Part shown: positions 52,280-60,317 of the stretch, in pieces
How the letters are laid out: every line of letters starts with the position of its first letter
How positions within the stretch are numbered: position 1 is the first letter of the stretch
NCBI GenBank assembly: GCA_002354035.1
Contig: DEKU01000013.1
Coordinates: 1 to 60,317 of the forward strand
From: Bacteroidales bacterium UBA2714
Lineage (GTDB): Bacteria; Bacteroidota; Bacteroidia; Bacteroidales; P3
DNA: 60,317 nucleotides
Reading direction: 5' to 3'
Position numbers and translations under genes: made by a program
The notes under the pieces: generated by a model
What the model was told of the DNA's origin: nothing
Databases searched by the model: none
The model's input: the letters and a program-made list of their open reading frames with translations, nothing else

Positions 52280-54040
52280 ATGACTACTACAATCATCTTC
52301 TCTGTATGTGCTGCACTACTCGGTGCGGTAATATCTTTTCTGATAATGAGGATAAAGACTTCTTCAATCATTGAGGGAGGAAAGCACCACACGTCAGAAA
52401 TAGAAAGCCTTTCCAAACAGTTGGATGAGAAGAATGAGGAGTTGACGTCATTGTCTGAGAACCTGCAAAAAGCGACTATCGAAAAGAATACTATCCAAAG
52501 AGAGTTGGAACTGAAGGAAGACTCTTTGAAAGAGAAAGAGAACGACTTGTCAGTTCTTCAAAATAAGTTGGAGCAGGGGATACTCGAAACGGGAAGTGTG
52601 AAGGCTGAGTATGAAAGTTTAAAGAAGGAAATAGAGCTCACCAAAGAGTACAGCACAAAGAATGAGAAAGAGATACAATTGCAAAAGGAAGAGAATTCTG
52701 CACTACAAGAAAAACTGAGCAAACAGCATCAAGCGGCAAGCCAAGTACAAGCTGAATTAGAAAGTGCGAAGAAGGAACTTGAACTGACAAAAACAAAAGT
52801 AGAAGAAAAAGACTACCTGATTTCCACCAAGGAGCGTGAGATATCTGATATTAACACTAAGATTGAGAAACTAAGAAGCACTAATAGTGAAATTATTGCT
52901 CAGCGAGACACAGCCCTAAAGGAGGTTGAAATTCTAAAGGAACAGATGGAGAGAAGCGAAAAAGAACGTTCCGAAGCATTCAATCAGCAGCTGCAAATGG
53001 CGAAGGAACAGCTGCAGAATGCTACACAAGATATTCTTAAGCAACGAGAAGAATCTCTTAATAAAGCCAACAACGAACAAATGGGCAATGTGGTAACCCC
53101 TTTGAAAGAACAATTAGAAGCCATTCAAAAGCAGGTCACTGAGAATATCAAGACTACAACAGACAATAAGGCTTCGATAGAGAAGGCTATTGAAGAACTA
53201 ATGAAACGGACGATGGAGATTGGTAACGATGCCAACAATCTTGCACGAGCCTTGAAGAACGAATCCAAAACACAGGGTAACTGGGGAGAATTGATTTTAG
53301 AAAAATTACTTGAGAGCTCAGGGCTGGAAGAAGGCGTCCACTATGACAGACAGACCACAATAAGAGACAGCGCGGGGAAACCGATTTTTCATGATGAAAC
53401 AGGGAAACGGCTAATTCCTGATGTAATAATACATTATCCGGATGGAAAGGACTGCATTATAGACTCTAAAGTTTCTTTATCGGATTATCTTGATTACTGC
53501 AATGCCGAGACCGATGACACGCGTGAACAGGCATTGAAACGGCATATTATCAGTATCCGCAAACATGTGAAAGAACTTGCTGGTAAAGATTATTCTTCCT
53601 ATATACAGCCACCTCACCAACGTCTGAATTACACCATCATGTTTGTGCCTAATGAATTTGCAACACAGTTGGCGCTACAGAATGACCGACTGCTATGGCG
53701 AGAGGCTTTCGACAAAGGAGTCTTTATCACTTCTGAACAGAATTTACTGGCTCTGCTCCGTATGATTCAGATGGCTTGGACTCAAGTTCAGCAAGCACGC
53801 AATCAACAAGAAGTCATTGACCAGGCACGTAAATTGCTCGACAGAATTAGCGATTTTACAGAACGATTCGATAAAGTTGGAGAACAAATCCAAAAGGCCA
53901 ATGACAGCTTTGGTAGTGCCAAAGACAAACTATACAATGGGCAACAAAGCATTATCAAGGCTGCAAAAGATATGGAAAAACTTGGATATAAGCCAAGTCC
54001 TAAACGACAACTCCCGGAACCTTACGATTGGAAGAATTAA
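52280..54040 (+). CDS. rmuC: RmuC-family DNA recombination protein
   Basis: RmuC limits DNA rearrangement at inverted repeats and has a nuclease-like fold. From the ATG at 52280 the 586-residue protein has one N-terminal membrane helix (IIFSVCAALLGAVISFLIMR) and a long coiled coil (about 35-300). The conserved domain follows: NLARALKNESKTQGNWGELI, LIPDVIIHYPDGKDCIIDSK and LNYTIMFVPNEFATQLAL, then RQLPEPYDWKN at the end. The coiled coil is longer than in E. coli. The gene is AT-rich. The first broken nifJ copy begins 18 bases after its stop. Confidence 0.93.
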   Translation: MTTTIIFSVCAALLGAVISFLIMRIKTSSIIEGGKHHTSEIESLSKQLDEKNEELTSLSENLQKATIEKNTIQRELELKEDSLKEKENDLSVLQNKLEQGILETGSVKAEYESLKKEIELTKEYSTKNEKEIQLQKEENSALQEKLSKQHQAASQVQAELESAKKELELTKTKVEEKDYLISTKEREISDINTKIEKLRSTNSEIIAQRDTALKEVEILKEQMERSEKERSEAFNQQLQMAKEQLQNATQDILKQREESLNKANNEQMGNVVTPLKEQLEAIQKQVTENIKTTTDNKASIEKAIEELMKRTMEIGNDANNLARALKNESKTQGNWGELILEKLLESSGLEEGVHYDRQTTIRDSAGKPIFHDETGKRLIPDVIIHYPDGKDCIIDSKVSLSDYLDYCNAETDDTREQALKRHIISIRKHVKELAGKDYSSYIQPPHQRLNYTIMFVPNEFATQLALQNDRLLWREAFDKGVFITSEQNLLALLRMIQMAWTQVQQARNQQEVIDQARKLLDRISDFTERFDKVGEQIQKANDSFGSAKDKLYNGQQSIIKAAKDMEKLGYKPSPKRQLPEPYDWKN

Positions 54041-54058
54041 ACAAGATACACAAAGATA

Positions 54059-54151
54059 AATCCTTAAACGTTTAAGCTTATGGCAAAACATGAAGAACCA
54101 TCCAGCGATTGTTTCGATAAAGAAGCGAAGAATGAGTTTATGACTTGCGAC
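54059..54151 (+). repeat. nifJ 5-prime copy 1 (most decayed)
   Basis: The copy holds AATCC, the palindrome CTTAAACGTTTAAG (54063-54076), CTT and ATGGCAAAA of the nifJ start. A 48-base insert follows (54089-54136), and then TTTATGACTTGCGAC, which matches nifJ codons for FMTCD with one change. Homology stops there, 29 bases before the RhuM-family gene. The frame reads MAKHEEPSSDCFDKEAKNEF and on to a stop at 54178. Confidence 0.85.
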
Positions 54152-54180
54152 ACGTTTAAGGGGTCAAAAACACTTTGACA

Positions 54181-55050
54181 ATGAACACCACACTCCCCAT
54201 AGTACAGCCCAGTAGCAATTCCATCGTTGTATACCAAAGCAGCGACGGCGTTGTGCAACTCGACGTGCAGCTGGCTGACGAAACGGTGTGGCTGACGCAG
54301 AAGCAGATGGCTTGGCTTTTCGATACAAAGCCACAGAATATCACAATCCATATTGGCAACATCTACAAGGAAGAAGAGCTTGAACAAGATGCAACTTGTA
54401 AGGATTTCTTACAGGTTCAAACGGAAGGCGGACGGACGGTCCGTAGGATGGCAAAATTCTACAATCTTGATGTGATAATCTCTGTGGGTTATCGGGTCAA
54501 AAGCAAGCGTGGCACGCAGTTCCGCCAGTGGGCCAACCGCATCTTGAAAGAGTATCTCCTGAAAGGTTATTCAGTCAACAACAGGCTGGAGCGACTCGAA
54601 CAACGTGTATCAAAGACTGAAGAGAAGATAGACTTCTTCGTGCGGACAGCGTTGCCGCCTGTGGAAGGTGTATTCTATAACGGCCAGATATTTGACGCCT
54701 ACGTCTTTGCAACCGACCTTATCAAGTCAGCGAAGAAGAGCATTACCCTTATCGACAACTACATCGACGAATCGGTACTGATGATGCTGGCCAAGAGGGG
54801 TAAAAATGTAAAAGCAAGCATATTGACAGGTTCTGTATCAAAGACATTGCAACTCGACATCGACAAGCACAATTCACAATATCCCCCTATCACGGTAGAG
54901 ACAATAAAAAACAATCACGACCGTTTTCTTATAATCGACAAAGAGGTATACCACATAGGTGCATCATTGAAAGATTTGGGAAAAAAGCTGTTCGCATTCT
55001 CCAAACTGGAGATACCGGCAGAAATAATATTGAACAATACAAGAAGCTAA
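54181..55050 (+). CDS. RhuM-family protein with PLD-like C-terminus
   Basis: The 289-residue protein begins with a RhuM/phage-type DNA-binding region (LADETVWLTQKQMAWLFDTK, VRRMAKFYNLDVIISVGYRV, RGTQFRQWANRILKEYLLKG). The second half resembles a phospholipase D-type unit: ATDLIKSAKKSITLIDNYID and NNHDRFLIIDKEVYHIGASL KDLGKK, with His246 of an HxD-like motif. RhuM was named as a virulence protein in Salmonella, but its activity is unclear. It is AT-rich cargo between nifJ copies 1 and 2. I start it at 54181, just after the copy-1 stop codon. Confidence 0.82.
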   Translation: MNTTLPIVQPSSNSIVVYQSSDGVVQLDVQLADETVWLTQKQMAWLFDTKPQNITIHIGNIYKEEELEQDATCKDFLQVQTEGGRTVRRMAKFYNLDVIISVGYRVKSKRGTQFRQWANRILKEYLLKGYSVNNRLERLEQRVSKTEEKIDFFVRTALPPVEGVFYNGQIFDAYVFATDLIKSAKKSITLIDNYIDESVLMMLAKRGKNVKASILTGSVSKTLQLDIDKHNSQYPPITVETIKNNHDRFLIIDKEVYHIGASLKDLGKKLFAFSKLEIPAEIILNNTRS

Positions 55051-55159
55051 ATAATACATTAATCCTTAAACGTTTAAGCTTATGGCAAAATATGAAGAAA
55101 CATCCAGTGGATATTTCGATAGCGAAGCGGAGAATAAGGTTTATGACTTGTGACGGCAA
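55048..55159 (+). repeat. nifJ 5-prime copy 2
   Basis: It has TAAATAATACATTAATCC, the palindrome (55065-55078), the start ATGGCAAAA (55082-55090), a 49-base insert (55091-55139) and TTTATGACTTGTGACGG before homology to nifJ ends. It shares more upstream sequence with copy 3 than with the intact gene. The insert length shifts the nifJ frame, and a second ATG (55092) reads MKKHPVDISIAKRRIRFMTC and continues briefly. Confidence 0.85.
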
Positions 55160-55194
55160 GATAATGTTTAAGGATTATGTGAAAGAATGATGAT

Positions 55195-56046
55195 ATGACG
55201 CAAAAGCAGGCAATACAACTTTTCGAGGAGAAGCGGGTGCGCACCGTTTGGGATACGGATGCAGAGAAGTGGTGGTTCTCCATCATTGACTGCATCGCAG
55301 TACTGACCGAAAGCGTTGATCCAGCGGCCTATTGGCGCAAACTAAAACAACGACTGAAAGCAGAGGGTAATGAAACCGTGACAAATTGTCACGGTTTGAA
55401 AATGCAGGCTCCTGACGGCAAAATGCGACTTACAGATGTGGCGGATACAGAACAGTTGTTTAGACTCATACAGTCTATTCCGTCGCCGAAGGCGGAGCCG
55501 TTCAAGCAATGGATGGCACAGGTGGCAGCACAGCGTATCGACCAAATGCAGGACCCGGAGCTTTCCATCGAACAGGCGGTGGCCGACTACCGTCGGCTGG
55601 GTTACTCCGAGGCTTGGATCAACCAGCGTATGCGCTCCATCGAGGTGCGCAAGCACTTGACCGACGAGTGGAAACGCTCCGGATTGGAAGAGGGGCAGCA
55701 GTTCGCCTCGCTGACCGACATTATCTATCGCGGTTGGAGTGGTTTGTCGGCTAAAGAGTACAAGCAGTTGAAAGGGCTGAAGAAGGAAAATCTACGCGAC
55801 AACATGACTGACCTTGAGATTGCCATCAACATGCTGGCCGAAGCTACCACTACACAGATTTCAAAGAATGAGAGCCCCATGGGGATGGTGGAAAGTGTCA
55901 AAGTGGCAAGTCGAGGCAGTGCCGCCGCTCGCGTGGCACGCGAAGCTGCCGAGAAGGAGATTGGTGAATCGGTAGTTTCTCCCATGAACGCCAAGCAGAT
56001 AGCACAAAATGAAAACATATTGGCTATACAAAGCAATGAAGAATGA
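55195..56046 (+). CDS. Bro-N domain protein (phage antirepressor-like)
   Basis: The 283-residue protein opens with a BRO-type N-terminal domain (RVRTVWDTDAEKWWFSIIDC, ESVDPAAYWRKLKQRLKAEG, MRLTDVADTEQLFRLIQSIP). Bro-N domains bind DNA and are common in phages and mobile elements. The C-terminal part (AVADYRRLGYSEAWINQRMR, HLTDEWKRSGLEEGQQFASL) is conserved in Bacteroidetes members but of unknown role. It is the only cargo between nifJ copies 2 and 3. Confidence 0.85.
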   Translation: MTQKQAIQLFEEKRVRTVWDTDAEKWWFSIIDCIAVLTESVDPAAYWRKLKQRLKAEGNETVTNCHGLKMQAPDGKMRLTDVADTEQLFRLIQSIPSPKAEPFKQWMAQVAAQRIDQMQDPELSIEQAVADYRRLGYSEAWINQRMRSIEVRKHLTDEWKRSGLEEGQQFASLTDIIYRGWSGLSAKEYKQLKGLKKENLRDNMTDLEIAINMLAEATTTQISKNESPMGMVESVKVASRGSAAARVAREAAEKEIGESVVSPMNAKQIAQNENILAIQSNEE

Positions 56047-56057
56047 CAAAAAAATCG

Positions 56058-56065
56058 TATTTTTG
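56058..56065 (+). promoter_or_regulatory. -7 promoter box before nifJ copy 3
   Basis: TATTTTTG followed by CA is a good -7 box 59 bases before the start codon of the broken copy. No comparable box precedes the intact nifJ, so this may be the original nifJ promoter, now 3.7 kb from the gene. Confidence 0.6.
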
Positions 56066-56089
56066 CATATTTCAAAAGAACAAAAACAA

Positions 56090-56335
56090 TAAATAATACA
56101 TTAATCCTTAAACGTTTAAGCTTATGGCAAAATATGAAGAAACATCCTGTGAATGTTTTGATAGCGGAGCGGAGAATAAAGTTTATGACTTGTGATGGCA
56201 ACTGCGCTGCGGCGCATGAGAAGAAAGTCCTGTGGACTTTCGATAGCGAAGCGGTGAACCAAAACATGTTCAGCGAGGTAGCAGCAATCTACCCCATCAC
56301 CCCCTCCAGCCCCATGGCCGAGTATATCGACGAGT
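56090..56335 (+). repeat. nifJ 5-prime copy 3 (longest, newest)
   Basis: It spans the palindrome (56107-56120), the start codon (56124) and nifJ codons up to AEYIDE (56335). It then stops with TAA where nifJ goes on with Trp. Two inserts replace short nifJ segments: 49 bases at 56133-56181 and 48 bases at 56218-56265, which resemble each other. In the frame of the ATG at 56134 the copy is open for 67 codons. At DNA level the nifJ parts are almost identical to the intact gene. Confidence 0.88.
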
Positions 56336-56371
56336 AACTTCTTTTGCCAACAAAACAAGATATTTAATAAG

Positions 56372-57544
56372 ATGGATAGAATCAAGATACATAATTTTGG
56401 GCCTATTAGAGATATTGACATTGAATTGTCGAAACTAATGGTTCTTATCGGTCCTCAAGGAGTGGGAAAGAGTACCTTTGCAAAGTTGCTCACTATTCTG
56501 TCTGACGTCTATTGGTGGGCCAATGTGTGCAATAATCAGAATCCTTTAGATGAATTTAAGAAGATGGGGATAGAAAAGTATTTTGCGTCGGATACAATTA
56601 TCGAATACAACGGAAGATTTGATGTGGATATAACATATCGTTATGGTTATTTCAATATTGAGATTAATGGAAAAACCAAAGACGAGGCATATAAAATTTG
56701 CAAAGAATTAATTGGCGTTTCGACATCAGACAATTTAGTTGGTATGGGGTACAATTTAGAAGACCCACAAGCGGCTCAATACATAAAAAAGAATCGTGAT
56801 TTTTTGAGAGCAAACCTTCGATATGCTTGTTATATCCCTGCCGAACGTAATATGGCAGGTGCGGTCTCTTCTTCATTGGCTAGTATTGTTTTGTCAAAAA
56901 TTCCCCTGCCAAACACCCTTATGGAGTATCTGTCATTATTTGAGAGGGCCAAGAACTATTTCCCCTCCTACAACGCTTCTTTCTTAGGAGTGGAATACGA
57001 CAAAACCAATAGTTCTAATTGTATATCAGTATTGGGGGGTAACGAGAAACACTTGTCTTTGGAAGAATGCTCATCAGGAATCCAGTCGGCATTGCCAATG
57101 CTGATGATTACAGATTTCGCTCGGCAAGAAAGGTGTTTCGACACCTATGTTGTTGAGGAACCCGAACAAAACTTGTTTCCAACCAACCAGAGAGAGGTTT
57201 TGAATAGGCTTATTGCTATTGCAAACAGTGACGAATGTTCATATATGGTAATCACTACACATAGTCCATACCTTCTTTCTGCATTGAATGTCAGTATGCT
57301 GGCAAACAAATTAAGAAACGAAAATATTGCTAATGACAAGGTAGATGACATTGCGCTTCCTCAATTTCAAATTGATAGTGCCAATGTATCAGTGTTCTCG
57401 CTTGGAGGAGAGGAGTATTGTGAATCAATCAAAAATGAAAAGACAGGATTGGTTTCAGTGAATTATCTTGACGTCGTTTCAGATGCTATAGGTAGCGATT
57501 TCAACAAATTGTACCAACTTTACTTGAAAACCCTGAGAAAATGA
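56372..57544 (+). CDS. AAA15/OLD-like ABC-type ATPase, probable defence sensor
   Basis: The 390-residue protein has an SMC/OLD-type ATPase fold without a TOPRIM domain. Walker A is LIGPQGVGKSTF (27-36), the signature is LEECSSGIQSALPM and Walker B is YVVEEPEQNLFP (Glu262/263). The H-loop is VITTHSPYLLSAL. A helical insert fills residues 80-200. Such ATPases sense infection in PARIS, Gabija and Septu systems and pass the signal to a nuclease. Its stop overlaps the next gene by 4 bases (ATGA), so the two are probably a pair. Confidence 0.85.
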   Translation: MDRIKIHNFGPIRDIDIELSKLMVLIGPQGVGKSTFAKLLTILSDVYWWANVCNNQNPLDEFKKMGIEKYFASDTIIEYNGRFDVDITYRYGYFNIEINGKTKDEAYKICKELIGVSTSDNLVGMGYNLEDPQAAQYIKKNRDFLRANLRYACYIPAERNMAGAVSSSLASIVLSKIPLPNTLMEYLSLFERAKNYFPSYNASFLGVEYDKTNSSNCISVLGGNEKHLSLEECSSGIQSALPMLMITDFARQERCFDTYVVEEPEQNLFPTNQREVLNRLIAIANSDECSYMVITTHSPYLLSALNVSMLANKLRNENIANDKVDDIALPQFQIDSANVSVFSLGGEEYCESIKNEKTGLVSVNYLDVVSDAIGSDFNKLYQLYLKTLRK

Positions 57545-58146
57545 TGACATCTGATTACATACCAGAGGCCGTAAAAAGACTTAGGATAGTAAGTGCCTTT
57601 AAAGGATACAATCCAGGAGTTCTTGACTGTATGGAAGTTTCTCGTAGCAGTAAGATAATGATAGTCGATAATGTTGATGGCACTTGTATTTCAGAACAAG
57701 AAGAGGATTCCTATCGCTGCTGTCTGTGCATCAACCCAAACAATAATGAGATTGTTGTGCTTCCATTGGATAAGAAACTCATCAAGCAACGTGCTGGCGG
57801 AATGGCTGACGGTGCTGTGTTCAATAAGCAGAAGTTTGTGTTTTTAGAGTTCAAAGACCAAGCTCAGGGCAATTCATATTTTGCGATAGAAGATACATAC
57901 ACCAAAGCCAGCAGCCAACTCTCAGCTGCACTAAATCTTTTTGAAGAAAGTATGGCATCTGTGAACGTGGATTTTTTGAGCAGTGTTAATGTAGGCTGTC
58001 ATATTATCGTGTCTGACAAGTTTCCTCGTGCATCTGCGTTAGAACAGAATATGATGATCCTTTTCGCAATAAATAATAACGGCGTTGCGTTAAGTTTCGA
58101 GAAAGAGATAATGTTTAATGACCGCGCAGGAAGAAATGGGAAATAG
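57541..58146 (+). CDS. PD-(D/E)XK-like nuclease candidate, ATPase partner
   Basis: The 201-residue protein has no named family that I recognise. Its centre reads RAGGMADGAVFNKQKFVFLE FKD, giving Asp90, then Glu103-Phe-Lys105 at the end of the next strand. That is the Asp...Glu-x-Lys pattern of PD-(D/E)XK nucleases. A following helix (YTKASSQLSAALNLFEESM) fits the same fold. Coupling to the ATPase by an ATGA overlap supports a two-gene sensor-nuclease system. The nuclease call depends on these residues only. Confidence 0.55.
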   Translation: MMTSDYIPEAVKRLRIVSAFKGYNPGVLDCMEVSRSSKIMIVDNVDGTCISEQEEDSYRCCLCINPNNNEIVVLPLDKKLIKQRAGGMADGAVFNKQKFVFLEFKDQAQGNSYFAIEDTYTKASSQLSAALNLFEESMASVNVDFLSSVNVGCHIIVSDKFPRASALEQNMMILFAINNNGVALSFEKEIMFNDRAGRNGK

Positions 58147-58179
58147 GAAACTGATAAAATAAACAAAAATATACAATCT

Positions 58180-58671
58180 ATGAAACTTAAGAAAATCATA
58201 TTTCTTACTTTGATGCCTCTCGTATTTGCATCATGTGTAACTCTTCAACCTGTTCGTGTAACGAGAAATACATCTTTGGACAATTACACATTTTTTTACA
58301 TAACACCTACTGAAACCAAGACTGGTTCTACAGGAGGTGTATATGGTAATGGATATGGCGTTTATGGTTCCTCCCTAAGCAAGAGTACAAATCCAGCAGA
58401 TATCATTTCTGGTTATCTCATCAAAAGAGGAATGGTTCGATTGCCCGAAGTGAAAAGTGATTTAGCTGACAAAACCATGATTATTAACTATGGAGAAACA
58501 GGACGACGCAGTACTGGACTCGGTTACACTATTGAAATCACACTTCAGATACTTTCTGCAAAAACAAGTGAAGTCGTTTGTGTTGTAACAGGCGAAGGTC
58601 AAGGTGAAACAGAAGCTGACGATATTAGAATAGCCATTAACCGTTGTCTTGAAGAACTGTATAAACAATAA
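58180..58671 (+). CDS. Lipoprotein, unknown
   Basis: The 163-residue protein has a lipoprotein signal (IFLTLMPLVFASC, Cys19). A Gly/Tyr-rich stretch (TGGVYGNGYGVYGSSLS) and a mixed beta/alpha body follow (MIINYGETGRRSTGLGYTIE, AKTSEVVCVVTGEGQGETEA). It resembles generic DUF4136-like or secretin-pilot-like lipoproteins only vaguely. It lies between the ATPase pair and the HNH gene in the third cargo block. An envelope protein is an odd passenger there. Confidence 0.6.
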   Translation: MKLKKIIFLTLMPLVFASCVTLQPVRVTRNTSLDNYTFFYITPTETKTGSTGGVYGNGYGVYGSSLSKSTNPADIISGYLIKRGMVRLPEVKSDLADKTMIINYGETGRRSTGLGYTIEITLQILSAKTSEVVCVVTGEGQGETEADDIRIAINRCLEELYKQ

Positions 58672-58677
58672 ACAACA

Positions 58678-59727
58678 ATGGATCTTATTGACGACTACAT
58701 ATTAGAGAGGACATGCACATATAAGGGAGAAACTTATAAGGTACGGGACAATGGTTCCGTGTATCGTCAACCGAGGTCGGAAGGTAGACTCCGTAAGGAT
58801 GACAGCAAGTGGACGTTTGGAGAGAAGAACGCAACGAATGGATATATGTACATTGGTCAACATCGCGTGCATATTATTGTGGCCACGGCTTTCCTCGGTG
58901 AAAACGATTCCAAAGTTTATGTCGTTGATCATATAGACACAAATCGTTGCAATAACCGTGCAGAGAATTTGCGTTGGCTAACTCGTTTGGAGAACGCTTT
59001 GCTCAATGAGGATACCTGTAGAAAAATAACATACTTGTGTGGCGGTAACATCATGAAGTTCATCAATAACCCATCCTGTTTGCGCGACCTTGCCCAAGAC
59101 CCCGACATCAGTTGGATGCGTACTGTGACAGCAGAAGAGGCCAAGGCTGCTTATGCCAAAGTGCAATCAATGAGAATCCAACAACCAAGAAACATTCATT
59201 CAAAGCAGCACATAGAAAACGAAGATTTAAAGCGCAAGGAGCAGGCAGAAGCAATGGAGTGGTACCGCACACAGAACAATTGGCGTTTTACTGCACCAAA
59301 ACAACCTGTATATAGTACACCTGATCCAGTTTTCACAAAAGCGGCATATCCAGAGACTGCTTTGCAGAAAGATTGGAAAACTCCAACAGAGTTCCTATGT
59401 TGTCCCATAGAATCAACAGAAACGCCATTGCAGGACTATTTCAATAACCTTGCGATTGGAAAACCATTTTCACGGAACAAATACACAGAACACAATGTAT
59501 TGGACTTTGCCTTTATGGATGAGGGTAAGGCTTTAATTATCGCAACTAAAGATACAAATCCCAATGCAATAAAACATTTTGGGTTATTGAAGGTATACCA
59601 TTCTGGCATCCAATTTATACATGAAAGCATTAGTACTTTTTTTGAAGAGAATGGAGTGATGAAATTTTTCACAACAGAACAAGGTTTAGAATGGAATGGC
59701 CCTGACAGTATTGACGATTACTGCTAA
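58678..59727 (+). CDS. HNH-domain protein, homing-endonuclease-like
   Basis: The 349-residue protein has an N-terminal segment like NUMOD4/HNH_3 homing enzymes. GETYKVRDNGSVYRQPRSEG and HRVHIIVATAFLG come first, then VVDHIDTNRCNNRAENLRWL, with His85 and Asn97 of the HNH motif. The C-terminal 200 residues, about 220-349, have no family I know (EHNVLDFAFMDEGKALIIAT, FGLLKVYHSGIQFIHESIST). HNH_3 enzymes usually nick DNA at their own insertion sites. It is the last cargo gene before the intact nifJ, 35 bases before the repeat. Confidence 0.75.
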   Translation: MDLIDDYILERTCTYKGETYKVRDNGSVYRQPRSEGRLRKDDSKWTFGEKNATNGYMYIGQHRVHIIVATAFLGENDSKVYVVDHIDTNRCNNRAENLRWLTRLENALLNEDTCRKITYLCGGNIMKFINNPSCLRDLAQDPDISWMRTVTAEEAKAAYAKVQSMRIQQPRNIHSKQHIENEDLKRKEQAEAMEWYRTQNNWRFTAPKQPVYSTPDPVFTKAAYPETALQKDWKTPTEFLCCPIESTETPLQDYFNNLAIGKPFSRNKYTEHNVLDFAFMDEGKALIIATKDTNPNAIKHFGLLKVYHSGIQFIHESISTFFEENGVMKFFTTEQGLEWNGPDSIDDYC

Positions 59728-59784
59728 TAACAAAATAAAATCAAGTAAACAATTTCAATAATTAATCCTTAAACGTTTAAGCTT

Positions 59785-60317
<533 letters not shown>

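Noticed and set aside
54059..56335. Diversity-generating retroelement template and variable repeats
   Set aside because: There is no reverse transcriptase gene and the differences between copies are not concentrated at adenines.

Overview
The window looks like the chromosome of an anaerobic, high-GC member of the Bacteroidales. The evidence is: repeated promoters with the Bacteroidetes -7 box (TAnnTTTG, usually TATCTTTGC); a TonB-dependent receptor behind a TPP riboswitch; a secreted protein with a C-terminal type IX sorting domain; an LPS pathway (lpxD, lptC); and the start of pyruvate:ferredoxin oxidoreductase (nifJ) at the right edge. Species cannot be read from the sequence.

Layout. 0.2-5.0 kb: umuDC, a beta-barrel protein, an ECF sigma factor with an anti-sigma/barrel partner, and yraN (minus strand). 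5.0-11.2 kb: accessory and decayed DNA, with a candidate small RNA, an IS1595-type transposase relic, a truncated lipoprotein, a cupin, a double SnoaL lipoprotein, a flavin-binding protein followed by a zinc macrodomain and a SirTM-type sirtuin, and two pseudogenes (a BspA-like repeat gene with an amber codon and an HxlR regulator with several lesions). 11.2-14.3 kb: thiamine uptake (TPP riboswitch, TonB receptor, PnuC-like transporter). purD lies on the minus strand.

15.9-29.4 kb: a long co-directional envelope run: pth, coaX, a porin-like protein, a TPR protein, lptC, a helix-hairpin-helix protein, lpxD, two SGNH hydrolases, an MBOAT acyltransferase, an LtaS-like sulfatase-fold protein and a helical-repeat protein. 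Many of these overlap by a few bases, so co-translation is likely. 29.5-39.0 kb: ordinary chromosome (comEC, membrane proteins, a T9SS cargo, a metallophosphoesterase, a thioesterase, a MATE transporter).

39.2-45.4 kb: an AT-rich defence-like module. A 5-methylcytosine methyltransferase is translationally coupled to a protein with two GHKL ATPase domains, a receiver-like protein and a small caspase/CHAT-like protease. An HNH endonuclease follows. The module abuts the C-terminal remnant of an McrB-like GTPase, so it seems to have landed in, or replaced, an older McrBC locus. 45.4-51.8 kb holds more relics (a possible McrC-side fragment, a truncated WYL regulator) among intact HAD phosphatase, vsr, ADP-ribosylglycohydrolase and membrane/regulator genes.

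52.0-60.3 kb: rmuC, then an array in which the start region of nifJ occurs four times. Three copies are broken and precede AT-rich cargo (a RhuM/PLD-like protein; a Bro-N protein; an AAA ATPase plus PD-(D/E)XK-like protein plus lipoprotein plus HNH protein). The fourth copy is the intact nifJ. The copies decay with distance from nifJ, as expected if mobile cargo has repeatedly inserted at the nifJ 5-prime end and rebuilt it each time. This array and the methyltransferase/GHKL/receiver/protease module are the two strongest candidates for undescribed biology.
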